From Oscillospiraceae bacterium (GTDB lineage: Bacteria; Bacillota; Clostridia; Oscillospirales; Oscillospiraceae): a stretch of 50,147 nt of DNA. The stretch covers positions 1-50,147 of the forward strand of contig JAFXTU010000053.1 of assembly GCA_017535635.1 (NCBI GenBank), in the 5' to 3' direction. This document shows, one piece after another, positions 1 through 6,769 of the stretch; the stretch's first letter is position 1; every line of letters begins with the position of its first letter. The notes beneath the pieces are model-generated. The model was not told the DNA's origin, ran no database searches, and worked only from the letters and a program-made list of their open reading frames with translations. Made by a program: the position numbers and the translations under genes.

Positions 1-142
1 ACCTTTCAACCTCCGCAATCCGGCTTCCTTCAGATTCCGCCTCACGACGGACACCCTTGCCTTCGGCTAACGCTTCCCGCTGCCGGGCGCGTTCGGGACT
101 TTCACCCTAGAGAACGTGCGCTCGCCGGGCGCACCATAAAGA
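1..142. repeat. Possible conserved intergenic repeat at the left edge
   Basis: This stretch has no convincing coding frame with a start and ribosome binding site. It contains short complementary pieces such as GTGCG/CGCAC near 117-133 and a repeated CCGGGCGC (around 84 and 125). From memory it resembles a GC-rich element found many times in intergenic regions of gut Clostridia, usually just before a terminator hairpin, as here. It is cut by the window edge. The identity is a recollection, not shown by this sequence. Confidence 0.3.
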
Positions 143-180
143 GCAGCAAACCGGTGCAGTTCCGGTTTGCTGCCCTTTTG
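143..180. terminator. Bidirectional terminator-like hairpin
   Basis: A perfect 12-bp stem (143-154 with 162-173, arm GCAGCAAACCGG) encloses a 7-nt loop. It is followed by CTTTT on the plus strand and TCTTTA on the minus strand. It lies 65 bp downstream of the hypothetical minus-strand gene and could end its transcript. Confidence 0.6.
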
Positions 181-244
181 CGCCAGGGGAGCGGGACAGA
201 TGCTTCCCCCGCAGATAGAACAGGCTCGGGGGGAGGGGCGGCGC

Positions 245-1681
245 TCAGCCGCTTTCCCGAACCAGGTTCAGCAGATAAGTAAGGTATTCTATGCTTTCCC
301 CTTCGGAGAGGCACAGCTCTTTGACCAGATCGGTCATAAAGAATCGCTGGAATTCCTCCAGGAAGCTCTCCGGCGGCGTCATCAGGAGGTCGGAATGCCC
401 GCCGCCCAGGTCGTAGTTCGTATCCATATTGCAGAGCAGGATGCCCCGGGAGCCGTAGAGCATGACATTCACGTCCCGAAGGGCGTCGTCCTCCCGCAGG
501 AAGTAGAGGTGAACTTGCCGGTTTTCCTGCGCCTGCTCCAGAAGCAGGCAGAAGATGCGAAGCCGCTCCTCTTTGGTGTAGGGACGAAAGCCCCAAAAAT
601 GGTCCATCGTCTTCCCGCTCAGGGCCAGCTGCCGCATGGCGCCCTTTTTCAGGATCGTATGGGTCGCCTTTCGCTTCGTAAAAATGTTCCGGTTCCTTGC
701 CTGGGCGGTCTTATACAGTGCCTCCAGGACCGGGGAGAGCTGCTCCGCCGGGATCGGCCCCTCCTCCAGGGCGGCCCTCTGCACCTCCGCCGGGATATAG
801 ACGAGGCAGGGGTCCGGCTTGATCTCCCAGATCTCCGCGTCCTTCTCCAGCTCCGCCAGCTCCGCGAGGTAAGAGACGTAGTCCTCCATGGTGGTGATGG
901 CGGGCCAGGACCGGTTCAACGGCCTCAGCTCCGGTCTCAGGCTGATCAGCAGTCTGCGCAGGGAGACTCCCTCCCGCTTGAGCGATACCGCCGCGACCCT
1001 GGTGGGGGTCCGGAAGGTCAGGAGCTCGGTCGTCTCTCCCACCCCCGGCTCCTGCCAGGAGCAGAGCAGGACATCCGCCTCCCAGGGTCCCCGGACGTAC
1101 GGGCCGTTCCCCGCCGTCGCCTCCAGGATCGCTCCATGGTAGTTCTGAAAGCGGAGGACGGAGCACAGCATGTTCATGATGTAGGCAGACCCATGGTCAT
1201 GGGTCGAGGCCCGAATCGCCTGCACCGCATCCGAGCCCTCTTCCGCCAGCAGCTTCCGAAGTGCGGAGAAAAAGGCCGGATAGACGCAATTCACCGCGTG
1301 AAGGCGCAGCTCCTTCTTTCCGGAATACCGCTGGATCAGCGGCTCGAACTCCCCCTTTTCCAGGTCCTCCACCACCAGGGTCTCCGGCGCGGGCAGGCTC
1401 CCGCCCTGGAGGAAGGCGCGAAAATCATCCCGCTCCCGCACCCAGGCCAGCCCGTACTGCCGGATCCGGACCGCCCGGTCCAGCGCGGAGGACTCTCCCT
1501 CGCTGAGATCCATGTGGGCCTCCATCCTCCGGACAAAGTCGCTCAGGGTCGCGGGGCGGACGTTTTCATGCAGGATCCGCTTCAGGGAGGTGGGACTGCG
1601 ATACCCCAGAAGCAGGGACATGACCTCGATGCTGAGGCCCCTTTTTTCCGCCAGCTCCCGAATGCAGGTCTTGAGTTCCAA
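245..1681 (-). CDS. Hypothetical protein with N-terminal helix-turn-helix-like region
   Basis: About 478 residues; I do not recognise the family. The first 45 residues (KTCIRELAEKRGLS, then MSLLLGYRSPTSLKRIL) read like an XRE/Cro-type helix-turn-helix, and the remaining 430 residues have no motif I can name. There is no signal peptide or membrane segment, so it is probably cytoplasmic. The frame stays open to a GTG at 1729, but that codon sits against a good extended -10 box (1720-1725). Transcription would then start near 1713, and the only usable in-frame start below it is the TTG at 1681, with AGGAAGGA and AAGGG upstream. The gene is monocistronic, with tyrS upstream ending in its own terminator. 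A DNA-binding regulator with a large ligand or effector domain is a guess. Confidence 0.6.
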   Translation of the reverse strand: MELKTCIRELAEKRGLSIEVMSLLLGYRSPTSLKRILHENVRPATLSDFVRRMEAHMDLSEGESSALDRAVRIRQYGLAWVRERDDFRAFLQGGSLPAPETLVVEDLEKGEFEPLIQRYSGKKELRLHAVNCVYPAFFSALRKLLAEEGSDAVQAIRASTHDHGSAYIMNMLCSVLRFQNYHGAILEATAGNGPYVRGPWEADVLLCSWQEPGVGETTELLTFRTPTRVAAVSLKREGVSLRRLLISLRPELRPLNRSWPAITTMEDYVSYLAELAELEKDAEIWEIKPDPCLVYIPAEVQRAALEEGPIPAEQLSPVLEALYKTAQARNRNIFTKRKATHTILKKGAMRQLALSGKTMDHFWGFRPYTKEERLRIFCLLLEQAQENRQVHLYFLREDDALRDVNVMLYGSRGILLCNMDTNYDLGGGHSDLLMTPPESFLEEFQRFFMTDLVKELCLSEGESIEYLTYLLNLVRESG

Positions 1682-1719
1682 TTTCCCTTGCCGTTCCTTC
1701 CTCTTGTGTTCTATTAAAA

Positions 1720-1748
1720 AGTATACCACAGAAAACCGGGCTTGGCGG
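1720..1748 (-). promoter_or_regulatory. Extended -10 promoter of the hypothetical HTH gene
   Basis: On the minus strand TGTGGTATACT gives a TGn-extended -10 box (TATACT, 1720-1725). The hexamer 17 nt upstream (CCGCCA) is a poor -35. The -10 and its upstream G/C-rich block resemble two other intergenic sites, at 4862-4890 and 11943-11971. Confidence 0.5.
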
Positions 1749-1783
1749 CACGGTCAACTGTGTTTTTTGTCTTCTTCCCGGGG

Positions 1784-1820
1784 AAAAAGCGCCGACCGGT
1801 CCTTTTCAGTCCGGTCGGCG
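1784..1820 (-). terminator. Rho-independent terminator of tyrS
   Basis: Read on the minus strand, CGCCGACCGG pairs perfectly with CCGGTCGGCG around an 11-nt loop, followed by CTTTTT. It lies about 45 bp past the tyrS stop codon. Confidence 0.85.
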
Positions 1821-1864
1821 TTTCGGTTGTTTCTAAGCGGTTGACTCCGGGCAGTCCTCCCGGA

Positions 1865-3085
1865 TCAGGCCAACACCGCCCGATGGTAGATCTTCTTTCC
1901 CTTCTTGAGCTTCACGCCCTGGCGCAGCTCTTCGGCGGTGATCCTCATGTCGATGGCCTGGGCCTTGACGTCGTTCACCATGATGCCGCCCTGCTGCACC
2001 AGACGCCGGGCTTCCCCGTTGCTGGAAGCCAGAGAGCAGGCCACCAGCAGATTCAGCAGCCCGATGCCGCCGTCCTGGAGGCTGGACTCCGGGATCGCGG
2101 TGGAGGGCATGCTCTCGTCGTCCCCGCCGGTGAAGATGGCCCGGGCGGCAGCCTGGGCACGATTGGCCTCCTCCTCCCCGTGGACCAGGGCGGTGAGGTT
2201 CCAGGCCAGGGCCTCCTTCTTCTCGTTCACGCGGCTGTCGTCCCAGGCGTCCATTTCCGCCAACTCCTCCAGGCTCAGGAAGGTGAGCATCCTGAGGCAC
2301 TTCATCACGTCCGCGTCGTCCACGTTCCGCCAGTACTGGTAGAAGTCGAAGGGGCTGGTCTTGTTGGGGTCCAGCCAGACGGCGTTGCCGGCGGTCTTTC
2401 CCATCTTCTTGCCCTGGGAGTCCGTCAGGAGGGTGATGGTCATGGCGTAGGCGTCCTTGCCCAGCTTCTTGCGGATGAGCTCGGTGCCCCCCAGCATGTT
2501 GGACCACTGGTCGTCCCCGCCGAACTGCATATTGCAGCCGTAGTGCTGGAAGAGGTGGTAGAAGTCGTAGGACTGCATGATCATGTAGTTGAACTCAAAG
2601 AAGCTGAGGCCCTTCTCCATCCGCTGCTTGTAGCACTCGGCCCGGAGCATGTTGTTCACGGAGAAGTGGGGCCCCACCTCCCGCAGCAGCTCCACGTAAT
2701 TCAGATCCAGGAGCCAGTCGGCATTGTTGGCCATGATGGCCTTCCCCTCCCCGAAGTCGATGAACTTCTCCATCTGCTTCCGGAAGCACTCGGCGTTGTG
2801 GTCGATGTCCTCCTTGGTGAGCATCTTGCGCATGTCGGTCCGCCCGCTGGGGTCGCCGATCATGGTGGTGCCGCCGCCGATGAGGGCGATGGGAGTGTTC
2901 CCCGCCATCTGCAGGCGCTTCATCAGGGTCAGGGCCATGAAGTGCCCGGCGGTGAGGGAATCGGCGGTGCAGTCGAAGCCGATGTAAAAGGTCGCCTTCC
3001 CGTTGTTGATCAGCTCCCGGATCTCGGCCTCGTCGGTGACCTGGGCGATGAGGCCCCGGGCCACCAATTCCTCGTAGATTTGCAT
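1865..3085 (-). CDS. tyrS: Tyrosyl-tRNA synthetase
   Basis: Charges tRNA-Tyr with tyrosine; class Ic synthetase, cytoplasmic dimer, 406 residues as usual for the family. The Rossmann catalytic domain carries the HIGH-equivalent at residues 46-48 (TAGH, first His replaced by Thr) and the KMSKS-equivalent at 227-231 (KMGKT, close to the KFGKT of B. subtilis-type enzymes). GGDDQW (189-194) is the expected tyrosine-site region. An S4-like RNA-binding domain covers roughly 340-400. The start is the ATG at 3085 with AGGAGG seven bases upstream; the frame continues further up but only through the T-box terminator. Expression is controlled by a Tyr T-box leader. It stands alone, with a strong terminator downstream. 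Confidence 0.97.
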   Translation of the reverse strand: MQIYEELVARGLIAQVTDEAEIRELINNGKATFYIGFDCTADSLTAGHFMALTLMKRLQMAGNTPIALIGGGTTMIGDPSGRTDMRKMLTKEDIDHNAECFRKQMEKFIDFGEGKAIMANNADWLLDLNYVELLREVGPHFSVNNMLRAECYKQRMEKGLSFFEFNYMIMQSYDFYHLFQHYGCNMQFGGDDQWSNMLGGTELIRKKLGKDAYAMTITLLTDSQGKKMGKTAGNAVWLDPNKTSPFDFYQYWRNVDDADVMKCLRMLTFLSLEELAEMDAWDDSRVNEKKEALAWNLTALVHGEEEANRAQAAARAIFTGGDDESMPSTAIPESSLQDGGIGLLNLLVACSLASSNGEARRLVQQGGIMVNDVKAQAIDMRITAEELRQGVKLKKGKKIYHRAVLA

Positions 3086-3385
3086 GTTTCTTCCTCCTAT
3101 AGAAAAATTCGCCCCTGTCCAAGCCGGACAGAGGACGAATGGGGCCATTCGTGGTACCACCTCTGGTTCAAGCGCGCCTCGCGGAGCGCTCCTTAGAGTG
3201 TGCCATCACACACTCTGCGCGATATCGGGCGCACCCGTCTGCCCCTACTGATACCCTGGGTACGTTGGGGGAGCGGCTCCGGAGCGTATTCGGACGGAGG
3301 ACCCGCAGCCTTGCACCTGCCGGCTGCTCTCTGAAGGGCCGGGTCCGCCCTACTGATCTCCTTCATTGCCTTGGCTGAGATAACG
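3086..3385 (-). ncRNA. T-box riboswitch leader (tyrosine specifier) of tyrS
   Basis: The roughly 300-nt leader has T-box hallmarks in order on the minus strand: a Stem I region with GGTGCAAG, a specifier-loop segment GAATACGCTCC in which UAC (3288-3286) is a tyrosine codon, the conserved T-box AGAGGTGGTACCACG (3164-3150), and a terminator hairpin just before tyrS. Uncharged tRNA-Tyr pairing with UAC and with the UGGN bulge should stabilise the antiterminator, so tyrS is read when Tyr-tRNA runs low. The specifier fits the downstream enzyme. Exact stem boundaries were not folded. Confidence 0.93.
3102..3140 (-). terminator. T-box attenuator terminator
   Basis: Minus-strand ATTCGTCCTCTGTCC (3140-3126) pairs with GGACAGGGGCGAAT (3120-3107), with one bulge and one wobble, and is followed by TTTTT. 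Its 5' arm overlaps the antiterminator side of the T-box, as expected of a transcriptional attenuator. Confidence 0.88.
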
Positions 3386-3391
3386 AAAGCA

Positions 3392-3420
3392 TATATATCA
3401 CGCGGGGGCGGACTTGTCAA
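3392..3420 (-). promoter_or_regulatory. Sigma-A promoter of the tyrS T-box transcript
   Basis: Minus-strand TTGACA (3420-3415), 17-nt spacer, TATATA (3397-3392). The -35 is perfect. Transcription would start near 3385, at the beginning of the T-box leader. Confidence 0.85.
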
Positions 3421-3559
3421 GCCCCCGGCCAGGCTAAACCTCCGGTCTTTTTCAAAAGTCGGACACGGAGGAAAAAGAGGGCGGAGAAGCCCGGTGAGGC
3501 GCGCTCCCCGGCTCTTCCCCGCCCCGATCTCATTTCCGCGAAAACGGAAACGGCGCTTT
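3421..3559. other. Intergenic, no gene seen
   Basis: Short GC-rich gap between the URO-D-family gene and the tyrS promoter. The only structure seen is a small TTTCCG/CGGAAA hairpin near 3533-3550, without a usable T-run on the minus strand. Confidence 0.5.
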
Positions 3560-4606
3560 TTACATATACCCGATCTTCTCGTACTGAATGGGGCTGCGGA
3601 CGATGTCGGCCTTATTCACGCCGAAATGCTCCTCGTTGTAGTCGTCAATGGCGTCGATGATGGCGTCGTACACGCCGTCGTAGATGCTGCCCGGGCCGCC
3701 CTGGGCGATGCAGGGGATGAAGGCCTTGGGAGTGCAGGCGTCCAGCAGGGCGTAGACCTTCGCCTTGATGTCCTCCTTGTTCCAGTCCTCGCTGTCGAAG
3801 TCCGCTCCGTCGAAGCCGCCCATGAAGCCGATCTGGCCGCAGTACTTCCGGGTCAGCTCCGGCAGGTTGTTGGAGCTCATGCAGCCCTGCCACACGTCGA
3901 TGCCCATCTCGATCATGGAGGGGACCAGGGTGGCGCCGTAGCTGTCGGAATGGTGGACGATCAGCTCGCAGCCGTGGGACTTGTAGTAGCCGTAGACCTC
4001 CTTGTAGGGCTCCACGAAGAAGTCCTCGAACATCTCGGGGCTCATGAAGGTGCTGGTGCGGCTGCCCCAGTCGTCGTGGTGGAAGAGGGCGTTGGGCTTC
4101 AGGTTCTTGCAGATGCCCTCGGCCATCTTCAGCTCGTACTCGGTGAGATACTTGATGAGGTCGTGCATCTCGTCCTCGTACTCGTAGAGGTTGATCATGG
4201 TGTTCTGGATCTCGCCCAGGTGGTGGCACTGCTCAAAGAGGCCGGGGGCCACGAAGGGGGTCTTGTAGGCCAGGTTGTCGTCCACCTTGTCCAGGATGCC
4301 CTTGATGAGCTCCCAATCCTCGTCCGGGAAATCCAGGCTGGGGGCATGGACATAGTCCTGCCAGTGCTCGATGTCCTTGATGACGATCTTGTCCGGGGTG
4401 TGCACGGGGAAGGCGCCGGGCATGCCCGCGGGCCAGCTGTTGGTGATGCCCCAGGCGTTGACCACGTTCTCCTGGCCGGGCTGGGCGCCGTTCAGGTGCA
4501 GCAGCGCGGGATGCAGGACCAGGCGAAGCGCCTCGTACTGGTTGGCATACCGGTCGGGGTTCAGGCCCTTGGCAGCCTCATAAAAGTTTTGTTTCGGACT
4601 CAGCAT
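3560..4606 (-). CDS. Uroporphyrinogen decarboxylase (URO-D) family protein, probable methyltransferase type
   Basis: 348 residues with the URO-D TIM-barrel pattern. Characteristic segments are HHDDWGSRTSTFMSPEMF (near 190), HHSDSYG (near 230), QGCMSSNN (near 250) and the C-terminal IAQGGPGS. The His/Cys pattern is closer to the cobalamin methyltransferase branch (MtaA-like) than to haem-pathway HemE, so a methyl transfer involving a corrinoid or a demethylation role is more likely than haem synthesis. No corrinoid protein or activator is nearby, so the substrate is open. It is expressed alone from a clear sigma-A promoter with a leader of about 50 nt. No signal peptide. Confidence 0.85.
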   Translation of the reverse strand: MLSPKQNFYEAAKGLNPDRYANQYEALRLVLHPALLHLNGAQPGQENVVNAWGITNSWPAGMPGAFPVHTPDKIVIKDIEHWQDYVHAPSLDFPDEDWELIKGILDKVDDNLAYKTPFVAPGLFEQCHHLGEIQNTMINLYEYEDEMHDLIKYLTEYELKMAEGICKNLKPNALFHHDDWGSRTSTFMSPEMFEDFFVEPYKEVYGYYKSHGCELIVHHSDSYGATLVPSMIEMGIDVWQGCMSSNNLPELTRKYCGQIGFMGGFDGADFDSEDWNKEDIKAKVYALLDACTPKAFIPCIAQGGPGSIYDGVYDAIIDAIDDYNEEHFGVNKADIVRSPIQYEKIGYM

Positions 4607-4665
4607 AGTGACTTCTCTCCTATTCTTTGATCGTTCCGTTTGGTCGCTTTTCTCTTATTTTATTT

Positions 4666-4694
4666 ATTGTATCAAATCCGGGCCAAGGGGTCAA
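4666..4694 (-). promoter_or_regulatory. Sigma-A promoter of the URO-D-family gene
   Basis: Minus-strand TTGACC (4694-4689), 17-nt spacer, TACAAT (4671-4666), with an A/T-rich stretch below the -10. Confidence 0.85.
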
Positions 4695-4947
4695 GGGCAA
4701 TCTGCCGAATTCACTTTTACCAAAGGTATCCGGGGGCTCCACCGCCCCGAACCGTACAGAGGCAATCCCGACGGAAGGGGCGGCTTTATTCCGCCGCGTG
4801 ACGATCCCTTTTACCATTTCTGCGGCTGAAGGTCCCCAGTATTCCTGTTTCTCGCGATCGTTTTACCACAGCAAGAGACCGGGGCGACGGTTTCAGCCAC
4901 CTCGGTCTCTGTTTTTTTCAGGGACTCTTGCCGCCGTCCCGGGTGCT
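4695..4947. other. Intergenic with a hairpin and a promoter-like repeat
   Basis: No gene is supported here. A hairpin with 8-bp arms AGAGACCG/CGGTCTCT (4874-4881 with 4903-4910) is followed on the plus strand by a run of seven T, so it looks like a terminator facing right, although no plus-strand gene precedes it. Overlapping its left arm on the minus strand is a promoter-like sequence (GTCGCC, 17 nt, TAAAAC at 4867-4862) whose spacer nearly matches that at 11949-11965. Confidence 0.5.
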
Positions 4948-6129
4948 TCAGAATTCGCTTTTGATCAGCTCGCAGAGCGCGTTGATGCGGGGGAAGAAGT
5001 CCTGCCTCGCGCCGGGAAGGCGCTCGCACACGGCTTCGGACGCTTCGTTCCAGTTCTGGAGGAAGGGAATCAGCAGCCGCCGCAGCATGGCCATGCCGTT
5101 CACAACGGCCAGCTTGCGCTCCGCTGCGTCCCCAGCGGCGCCGAAGTAAAGGGGAAACAGCCTCTTATGGACGTAGCGGGCTTCCTCCAGCGACATCCCG
5201 GTGACCCTCTCGCAGCGCTCCGGCGAGTAGTCCGTCGCCATCAGGTAGGCCCATTCGGTCTGCGCAAAGTCGAAAAGCGGGTGGCCGCGGCCGGCCTCGC
5301 CCACGTCGATCAGCAGGAGCTCCCCGTCCTGGAGCATCACGTTGTTCATGTGGAAATCCCCATGAATGAAGCTGTGCCCCTCCGGGACGGCTTCGATCAT
5401 CCGGCGCACCAGCGTCAGCTCCTCCGGGCTCACCAGGGGGGCAAGCGCCTCCGCCGCCGCGAGGTAGCGGTCCCGCACGCTGTCCAACTCTCCCTCGCCG
5501 ATCTCCACGCTGTGGATCTGCCGGTACATGGCGACAAATTGATCCAGATACTCCTCCCGGCGCTCCGGCTCCGCCATCACGGCGGCAGAGAGCACGCCGG
5601 CGCGGAACAGCTCATAGACCTCGCCGTAGCCCTCTTCGGTACGCACCACGTCATAGGAAATGGCGGTGGGCACTCCGTGGAAGAGGGCCTTTTTGGATAC
5701 CTGCATCTCCGCGCGGATCGCCTCCAGGGTCATGTCCTTGACGACCTTGAGAATGCTTTCCCCGTCCAGACGGTACACAGTGCTGTGGACGCCGGCGCCC
5801 AGCTGCTCCAGCCCCGCGACGGAGAGAAAACGGAGGGCCTTTTCCACGTTCAGAAGCGAGGTGAAGCCGGTGATCTCGAAAATCTCATACAATGCGGGCG
5901 ATACGTTCCGTACGGTGAGCTCCTCCCCCTGGGCCTTCCGCTGCCGCAGCAGCACCCGCAGTCCGGCGCTGGAGATATAGTCCAGCTCGGCGGCGTCCAG
6001 CACGAGCGCCGCGCCGGGGTGCTCGGAGATCATCCGGGTCAGCTCCTGCTCAAAGTCGGCGGCATTGGTGCTGTCGATGCGGCCTTTCGGAAACAGACAG
6101 AGCATTCCGTCTTCAAAAGTGAACTTCAT
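4948..6129 (-). CDS. STAS domain fused to APH-like (TIGR02172-type) kinase, copy 1
   Basis: 393 residues in two domains. Residues 1-95 form a STAS (SpoIIAA/RsbV-type) domain with the segment LDYISSAGLRVLL; the second Ser aligns with the Ser phosphorylated in SpoIIAA. Residues 105-393 form an aminoglycoside/choline-kinase-like phosphotransferase: nucleotide loop LGAGVHSTVYRL, likely ATP lysine in ILKVVK, catalytic loop HGDFHMNN, and a metal-binding Asp in LLLIDVGE. All key residues are present, so both halves could be active. The substrate is unknown. A second ATG (6129) has GGAGG nine bases upstream and is preferred to the ATG at 6135, which is only three bases from it. It has its own promoter, with a paralogue at 6770-7948. 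Nothing indicates antibiotic resistance. Confidence 0.85.
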   Translation of the reverse strand: MKFTFEDGMLCLFPKGRIDSTNAADFEQELTRMISEHPGAALVLDAAELDYISSAGLRVLLRQRKAQGEELTVRNVSPALYEIFEITGFTSLLNVEKALRFLSVAGLEQLGAGVHSTVYRLDGESILKVVKDMTLEAIRAEMQVSKKALFHGVPTAISYDVVRTEEGYGEVYELFRAGVLSAAVMAEPERREEYLDQFVAMYRQIHSVEIGEGELDSVRDRYLAAAEALAPLVSPEELTLVRRMIEAVPEGHSFIHGDFHMNNVMLQDGELLLIDVGEAGRGHPLFDFAQTEWAYLMATDYSPERCERVTGMSLEEARYVHKRLFPLYFGAAGDAAERKLAVVNGMAMLRRLLIPFLQNWNEASEAVCERLPGARQDFFPRINALCELIKSEF

Positions 6130-6186
6130 TGGCATCTTCCTCCGTGTCAGCAGAATGGCGTGCCGCAGAGGGCCGCTTTACGTTGG

Positions 6187-6215
6187 ATTATACGATGAAG
6201 AAACGGATATGACAA
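6187..6215 (-). promoter_or_regulatory. Sigma-A promoter of STAS-kinase copy 1
   Basis: Minus-strand TTGTCA (6215-6210), 17-nt spacer, TATAAT (6192-6187). The predicted start is about 50 nt before the coding region. Confidence 0.85.
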
Positions 6216-6276
6216 TGCGGATCCGATAAAACAGTCATTGAGAATGCTACTTCCCATAAACTACGCCTGAATAAAG

Positions 6277-6298
6277 CCCCCCTATTCCGCTTTGGGGG
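6277..6298 (-). terminator. Weak terminator-like hairpin after the PH-domain gene
   Basis: On the minus strand CCCCC pairs with GGGGG around a 12-nt loop and is followed by CTTTATT. It lies about 20 bp past the stop of the PH-domain gene. The stem is short, so the call is tentative. Confidence 0.35.
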
Positions 6299-6318
6299 AA
6301 CGATCACTCCGGCATCCT

Positions 6319-6705
6319 CTAGGCCAGGACGTACTCGGAGATCATCCGCCCGATGAGGCCGATATCCACGTTTCCCCGGAACTCAAAGCGGGCGGTGAAG
6401 GTATTGGAGAACATGATGAACAGCTCGGAATCCGGGAACAGCTCCGCGAAGCCGGGGGTCTGGACGGAGAAGTACTGGATCTTGGAATAGGGCAGGGAGC
6501 TGTAGGATTTCTTCTTCCCGGTGATGCCCTGCACGTCGATGGAGATGATCCGCTTGTTGGTGAAGACCACCTGATCCCGGACGGTCTGAAAGGCCATGAC
6601 CGCCTCCTCGCCGCCGATGAGCAGGCCGTTCACCTCATCCCGGACCGCTTCTATGCTGATGGGCCTCAGATTCCAGGCGGAATTCTGGTTAAAGCTGATC
6701 GCCAT
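6319..6705 (-). CDS. Small PH-domain protein (bacterial PH, PF08000-like)
   Basis: 128 residues. The core (VVFTNKRIISIDVQGITGKK, then SSLPYSKIQYFSVQTPG) is the pattern of bacterial pleckstrin-homology-like proteins of the bPH_1 type, ending in a short amphipathic helix. No signal peptide or membrane segment, so it is probably soluble and cytoplasmic; the biochemical role of this family is not well defined. The start ATG (6705) has AGGAGGAG six bases upstream. It follows STAS-kinase copy 2 by 64 bp on the same strand with no terminator between, so the two are probably co-transcribed. Confidence 0.82.
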   Translation of the reverse strand: MAISFNQNSAWNLRPISIEAVRDEVNGLLIGGEEAVMAFQTVRDQVVFTNKRIISIDVQGITGKKKSYSSLPYSKIQYFSVQTPGFAELFPDSELFIMFSNTFTARFEFRGNVDIGLIGRMISEYVLA

Positions 6706-6769
6706 CGTCTCTCCTCCTGATGCACTATGTGTGCTTCTTCCCGCCGGTGCGGCAGGCGCGTTTTGCGTC

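Noticed and set aside
1865..3085. TAGH and KMGKT motifs as signs of a defective TyrRS
   Set aside because: Similar variants (for example KFGKT) occur in functional Firmicute TyrRS enzymes, the rest of the protein is intact, and the gene has a proper T-box.
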